A DNA stretch of 64,000 nucleotides from Manduca sexta (lineage: Eukaryota; Arthropoda; Insecta; Lepidoptera; Sphingidae): the NCBI RefSeq assembly GCF_014839805.1, contig NC_051124.1:2480001-2544000 (forward strand), given 5' to 3'. Below, piece by piece: positions 59,723 to 64,000 of this stretch. Under the pieces are notes generated by a model that had not been told where the DNA came from, searched no databases, and saw nothing but the letters and a program-made list of their open reading frames with translations. Positions within the stretch are counted from its first letter, which is position 1; each line of letters opens with the position of its first letter. The translations under genes were made by a program, and so were the position numbers.

Positions 59723-60874
59723 AACGTAACGTTCGTTTTAATTTTAATTATTAGCTAAATTTAACTCCACGCGTAGAACAGTTGAATATGAAGGGATGTC
59801 CCACAATCTTTGTTTTTATGAATCAACCTCGATTAGTTAAATCCATCGATATGATTCTAGGTAATAAGTGTAAACAACGAATAATGTTACGATAATATTC
59901 ATAGACTGTACAAAAAGAACCGCAGTAATTCATTTATCAGGCAGACGCCGCGCCGCGCCGCCTCGTTATCAATGTGTATTTGGAGAATTACCTTAGGCTG
60001 ATGCACACTAAGGACGAGAATATATTAAAATTAAACTATTTTACGGATTTTATCGCGGTTTTAATATTCCAGTTTTCTCCCGACTTCCAACATTCTTAAC
60101 TAATGTCTAACATTCGCGTAAGCATAAGAAATCATTATGAGAAAATATACTTAGTAAGTATTTATTTGTGTACACAAATTTAATTCATAATAACTCATAA
60201 TCACCATTTTTACAAATCACATTTTTTGTAAGAAATGTCAAAACATTGTGCTTTGTAATGTGTTAACTTATTATTATTAAATGTTCTAATGTGTTTTGTT
60301 GTAACAATATAGTTGGTATGCGTATTAATAACATAAAAATAAAAATAACCCTATTCATATTTAGTATTATTTGATCACATCCGTTATTATCCCAAAATCT
60401 GTGTGTCAAATTTTATTCAAGACCTTTCAGCTATTGCTACATTATTCTAACATCGACATATTTATTTGATAAAATAATAAATTATCGTATATAATATGAG
60501 TTAGTTTTTATTAGGAAATTACACGAATTGAAGCGTGAAAGAAGCCAGAGCGTACAGTTTTTTTTTTAGAAGAAACCTATGCAGTTACAATAAAATACAT
60601 TACAAGGAGGTTGCGTTCATATTTCTTCAATATTCACAAACTCACAATTGTAGTACTCATTACAAAAAGTCATTAAAGCGTTTCAAGCATTTTGACTATA
60701 TTATACTAAGATTAAACGTCGATGTTTTATATTAAACCTTAAGGTCTTACTAATAACCGCTGTGTACGTCTGTCATAGTTATTCAATGTTTTATTTCGCT
60801 TCCTCTGACATAAATATCAACGAACAAAGCAATACAAAACACTTAAATATTTGTTTTTATTGCTGTTAATGACG
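59723..60874. other. Unassigned sequence with a CG run and a Penelope-like tail fragment
   Basis: 59943-59966 is a CG-rich run ('acgccgcgccgcgccgcctc'). 60048-60145 holds a minus Penelope-like tail ('cggattttatcgcggtttta', 'ttctcccgac') and the 'aatgtctaacattcgcgtaa' block shared with 37236-37256. The rest is unassigned. Confidence 0.5.
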
Positions 60875-61165
60875 AGACGAGCTTGTCGTTCGTCTGATGG
60901 TAAGCGATACGACCGCCCATAAACAGTAGAAACATCATCCAACACCTTGAAATACAAAGTATTGTTTGGTATTCCACTGCGCTCGCCATCCTGAGACGTG
61001 AGATGATAAGTATCATTATGTCCAGTAGTTACACTGGCTACAATGTCCTTTAAACTGGAACACAACAGTGACTACACATTACTGTTTGGTGGCAGAAATT
61101 GACATTGCTGTGGTACCTACCCAGGCGGACTCTCACATATGAGAGGTGGAGGCTGGCACCAGTAA
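60875..61165 (+). repeat. Family-B interspersed repeat, full copy
   Basis: 'gacgagacgagcttgtcgtt', 'gatggtaagcgatacgaccg', 'gtattccactgcgctcgcca', 'agttacactggctacaatgt', 'attgctgtggtacctaccca', ending 'ggctggcaccagta'. Partial copies at 28895-28986 and 42907-43103. Like family A it has a 'gatggtaagyg' start and a 'caccag' end, suggesting a common type of element. Confidence 0.85.
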
Positions 61166-61473
61166 TATATTATAGTCTATCACAGACGTATAAAAAGTTT
61201 ATTAGTAAGGCTGTATGTGTATCCACCTTTACTGCAGTAGTTTATAATGTCTTTGTTTACTAAAAAGATCTTGCCTACCTACTGCTACCTCAATAATTTT
61301 TATTATATTTTTTTGTTTCTTTTGCAGACGCATCTTCGATCTGCTTTATATTCCTCAAATAGTAACTTGGATAGTACATGTACTAGTTTATTTTGGTAAC
61401 ATCATAACCGAAATTTGACTGTCGAATTTTATATATTATATTTCGAATTGAACACAAGTAAAAATTTACAAAA
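61166..61473. other. Unassigned sequence
   Basis: No gene or recognised repeat was identified. Confidence 0.5.
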
Positions 61474-61802
61474 GCGGCGATAGCCTATTTGGTTGTGGAA
61501 AGGACTGCCGAGACGAATGTCCGCAGGTTCAAATCCCAAGGGCACACACCTCTGACTTTTCTAAAAAATTATGTGTGTATTCTTTGTGAATTATCGCTTG
61601 CTTTAACGGTGAAGAAAAACATCGTGAGGAAACCTGCATTCCTGAGAAATTCACTATTAGGAATTTTCGAGGGTGTGTGAAGTTTACCAATCCGCATTAG
61701 GCCAGCGTAGTGGACTAAGGCCTATTCCCTCGCAGTAGTAGAGGAGGCCCGTGCCCAGCAGTGGGACAGTATATAATACAGGGCTGATATTATTATTATA
61801 TT
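61474..61802 (+). repeat. tRNA-derived SINE-1, copy 3 (best preserved)
   Basis: Box A in 'gcgatagcctatttggttgt', box B GGTTCAAATCC (61526-61536), 'ctttaacggtgaagaaaaac', 'gaggaaacctgcattcctga', 'gtagaggaggcccgtgccca' and a (TTA)n tail after 'gggctgata'. Confidence 0.92.
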
Positions 61803-61898
61803 TATATAAAAATTTACATAGAATCTTGTAATACTGAGCCAGCAATATAAATATGCTTTGCGATCAGAATGCTAAAATTATTTTAGTACAGTACTTAC

Positions 61899-62140
61899 TG
61901 GTGGTAGGGTGTATTTTATATCCGCCCGTATAGCGACAATTGTACACAGGGTGTTAAAACTCGCCATAGTAGCCCACGTAAGTGTGTCGCGTTCCGGGAT
62001 CAGCCTGTGTATATACAGTTCCAACAGGCCGGTATATTTGTGTCGACTGCTGAGGGGTACTCATCCTCGTCAGTCGACATTCCATTAGACCCTACTTACC
62101 ATCAGATGCAGAAGGATCATTTTTCCGTGCAAACAAAAAA
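61899..62140 (-). repeat. Family-A interspersed repeat, copy A9
   Basis: Minus copy starting 'ctggtggtagggtgtatttt', with 'cacgtaagtgtgtcgcgttc', 'gtgtatatacagttccaaca' and 'gtcagtcgacattccattag'. Confidence 0.88.
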
Positions 62141-62779
62141 AACTTATCCCAAAAAAACTCCTAATCCACATACCAACCTTCATACCGTACATTAAACCTA
62201 TTTCCTCCGCGCGAGATAATTAGCAAACTCCATCAAAATTCATAGCGGAAGCCGATTACAATATAACAATATGGTGTAATGGGCAACCGTCCAATTAGGG
62301 GGATATATGGCTCAACGCGTCGGCAATGTGCAGCGGAATGTAGTGCTTGCGAAATTGTAGCGTGGATGGAGAATCTAGAACACTACTTGGAAAAGGACGG
62401 CTAGGTTCAAACTGTGTTTTAGGAAAAAGTGGGTAGGGTATGAAACCAAACTCGTCTTTGAGTACGATTTTAAGTAGACCTTTAATGTATTGAACTATTA
62501 ATCAATACTTGAGCGCCAGATTTTAGCTGAATAGCCCCTGTTTAATAAACTAAACTTTGCTGTCAAAATACGTTATATGCTGTAGCTTAAGATGTTATTT
62601 GAGATGTTGTTGATATGTGATCAATAAATAGCGACGCTCTTAAGATGCTGAATCCACTATCCAAAGAGATATTATATTGCATCTATTATTACCCTAGGTC
62701 TCTCATATGCGAGAGCCTGTTATGATTTAAATATCACTATGTCATTGATTATAAAACGGGGGTGTGTATACAGTCTCTC
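62141..62779. other. Unassigned sequence
   Basis: No gene or recognised repeat was identified. Confidence 0.5.
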
Positions 62780-62945
62780 CACTGCACCTCTTGGTAAGTA
62801 GAATGAGGTCCAGAAATCATGTCGACTGACCTATGATTCTCCTTCGCCGGTCGACACAATTATGTCTGTTTGAACCGGATATACAAAGTGATCCCGGAAC
62901 ACAATACTTACGTGGGACACTTTGGGAGGTTTTAAACCTAAGTGT
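62780..62945 (+). repeat. Family-A interspersed repeat, copy A10 (3'-truncated)
   Basis: 'ccactgcacctcttggtaag', 'catgtcgactgacctatgat', 'ccggtcgacacaattatg', then stops after 'gggaggttttaaac'. The terminal TATAAAATATATCC part is missing. Confidence 0.75.
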
Positions 62946-64000
62946 GTAAAAACATTTTCATTTTGTGATCTGAATGTCATTGAAACAAGTGAAATTACAG
63001 AACGTATTGAAACTCGAAGTATTCAAACCTCCAAACATTTAAAATAAGAAGTATATTACACAGATAATTAAATAAGCAAAATCAATACCGCGCCCTGATC
63101 AACAGCTATGCTCTGTGAATATGTAAGGGCGTCTACATAATACACAAGATAATTTAAGCTTTTATCGAAGTTTTAGTAGCTCTTAAAAAACTCGATAAAG
63201 TAACCTTTCTAGATGGATAAAGCACCTTCTGTGATCTTATTGATGACGGCGACAGTTAAAAATCACGAATTAAAATATTAAACCAAAATTGAGTCAGAAA
63301 AGAGAAAAAAGAAATTTAACTACGCTATTATTAAATTAGAGTTCTTAATATTATTTAATCGTTAGATTTCGCCACGTAATATCTACGCAACCGCTAGCTT
63401 GTCAGTGTGATACTAAAATATATATCGTATAAACATAACTTGTAGGCACTGGGCCCTTCCAATGGTCGACATAAATGTACTGAGACTTAGGTCTCAGTAC
63501 AAATAATAAAATACTTTCCCAGGCATTCACAATAATCATTCAACATTCTTTATACGCTACGTCCGCCTAAGTCTAAATTAAACTGGGAATTTTAGGAACA
63601 ATAATCATCTGTACTACGTATTTTGTATATTGAATAGATTTGCACTTTCGCGTTAAATCCTACTAGGTTTTGACCGCGACACCGTCTGCAAATTTGGGAC
63701 AAAAGTACCATATACCATATAACTTCCAGTTACTTAAAAAGTTTTGAAATTAATATAAATATTTCTGGAAATTAACTTTAAAATCATAATTCATTTATAT
63801 CTTTATAATATTATAATGAATTTTGCATTTCAAATTAGATCACTAAATATTGCGTAATAATACCTAAAAAATATGGGCGTGTCCAAGAAACAGGAAATGA
63901 TATCATCCTTTACTCAGTAAGCACTAAATGAAAGCCAAAAAAACATAACATTCATATAATAAAATGGTAACTCGTTTTGATATATTTTTTTTTATTAACT
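62946..64000. other. Unassigned AT-rich sequence with one perfect hairpin
   Basis: 63476-63501 has perfect 11-bp arms (TGTACTGAGAC/GTCTCAGTACA) around TTAG. Nothing else recognised. Confidence 0.5.

Noticed and set aside
38667..61802. tRNA genes at the box A/box B matches
   Set aside because: Cloverleaf and acceptor ends are not convincing, and the matches continue into conserved SINE bodies with (ATT)n tails.

Overview
The window is AT-rich animal DNA, almost certainly from a moth or butterfly (Lepidoptera). Evidence: a spliced metazoan gene with GT-AG introns, a maT (DD37D) mariner-type transposon, a Penelope-like retroelement fragment, and dense copies of short repeats typical of lepidopteran genomes (tRNA-derived SINEs, elements starting ACTAGCTTTTGCCCGCGG, and an approximately 240-bp family with the core CGGCCTGTTGGAACCGGATA). 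The species cannot be named from sequence alone. No bacterial operon, CRISPR array, rRNA gene or intact tRNA gene was seen.

Only one host gene is supported: a minus-strand homologue of SH2D4A/SH2D4B (SH2 domain-containing protein 4). Three phase-0 coding exons at 10148-10044, 1391-1275 and 375-202 encode the first 132 residues. The C-terminal part, including the SH2 domain, lies beyond the left edge. The first coding exon starts with 10 nt of 5' UTR, so at least one upstream non-coding exon exists. The best candidate is at 52035-51860: a TTTTTAAA box, a TCAGT initiator and a GTAAGT donor in a CpG-rich pocket. If correct, the first intron is about 41.7 kb and most of the window is intron.

Transposons dominate the rest. 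At 4361-7798 lies a 3.4-kb DNA transposon with 26-bp inverted ends, C-rich subterminal blocks and a two-exon gene for a putative DDE transposase with a C2H2 zinc finger. Two compensating one-base indels in A-runs break its frame. It sits in an SH2D4 intron in sense orientation with a phase-compatible acceptor. A nearly intact maT element with TA target duplications occupies 21981-23282. A hAT-type MITE family (CAGTGGC ends) has a perfect 8-bp target duplication at 37951-38121. A Penelope-like GIY-YIG domain remnant lies at 27350-27703.

The most structured region is 34340-36110: a family-A repeat split by an ACTAGTTGACCC element, itself split by an ACTAGCTTTTGCCCGCGG element in which a 123-bp unit is tandemly repeated seven times. 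Just upstream, two approximately 300-bp repeats about 96% alike by eye face each other across 2.07 kb (31639-34310).

The right end (52-64 kb) holds more family-A, SINE and LINE-tail repeats, one MITE with approximately 46-bp inverted ends (59524-59722), and weak CpG-rich pockets, but no convincing second gene. Repeat boundaries are estimates by eye unless inverted ends or target duplications fix them.
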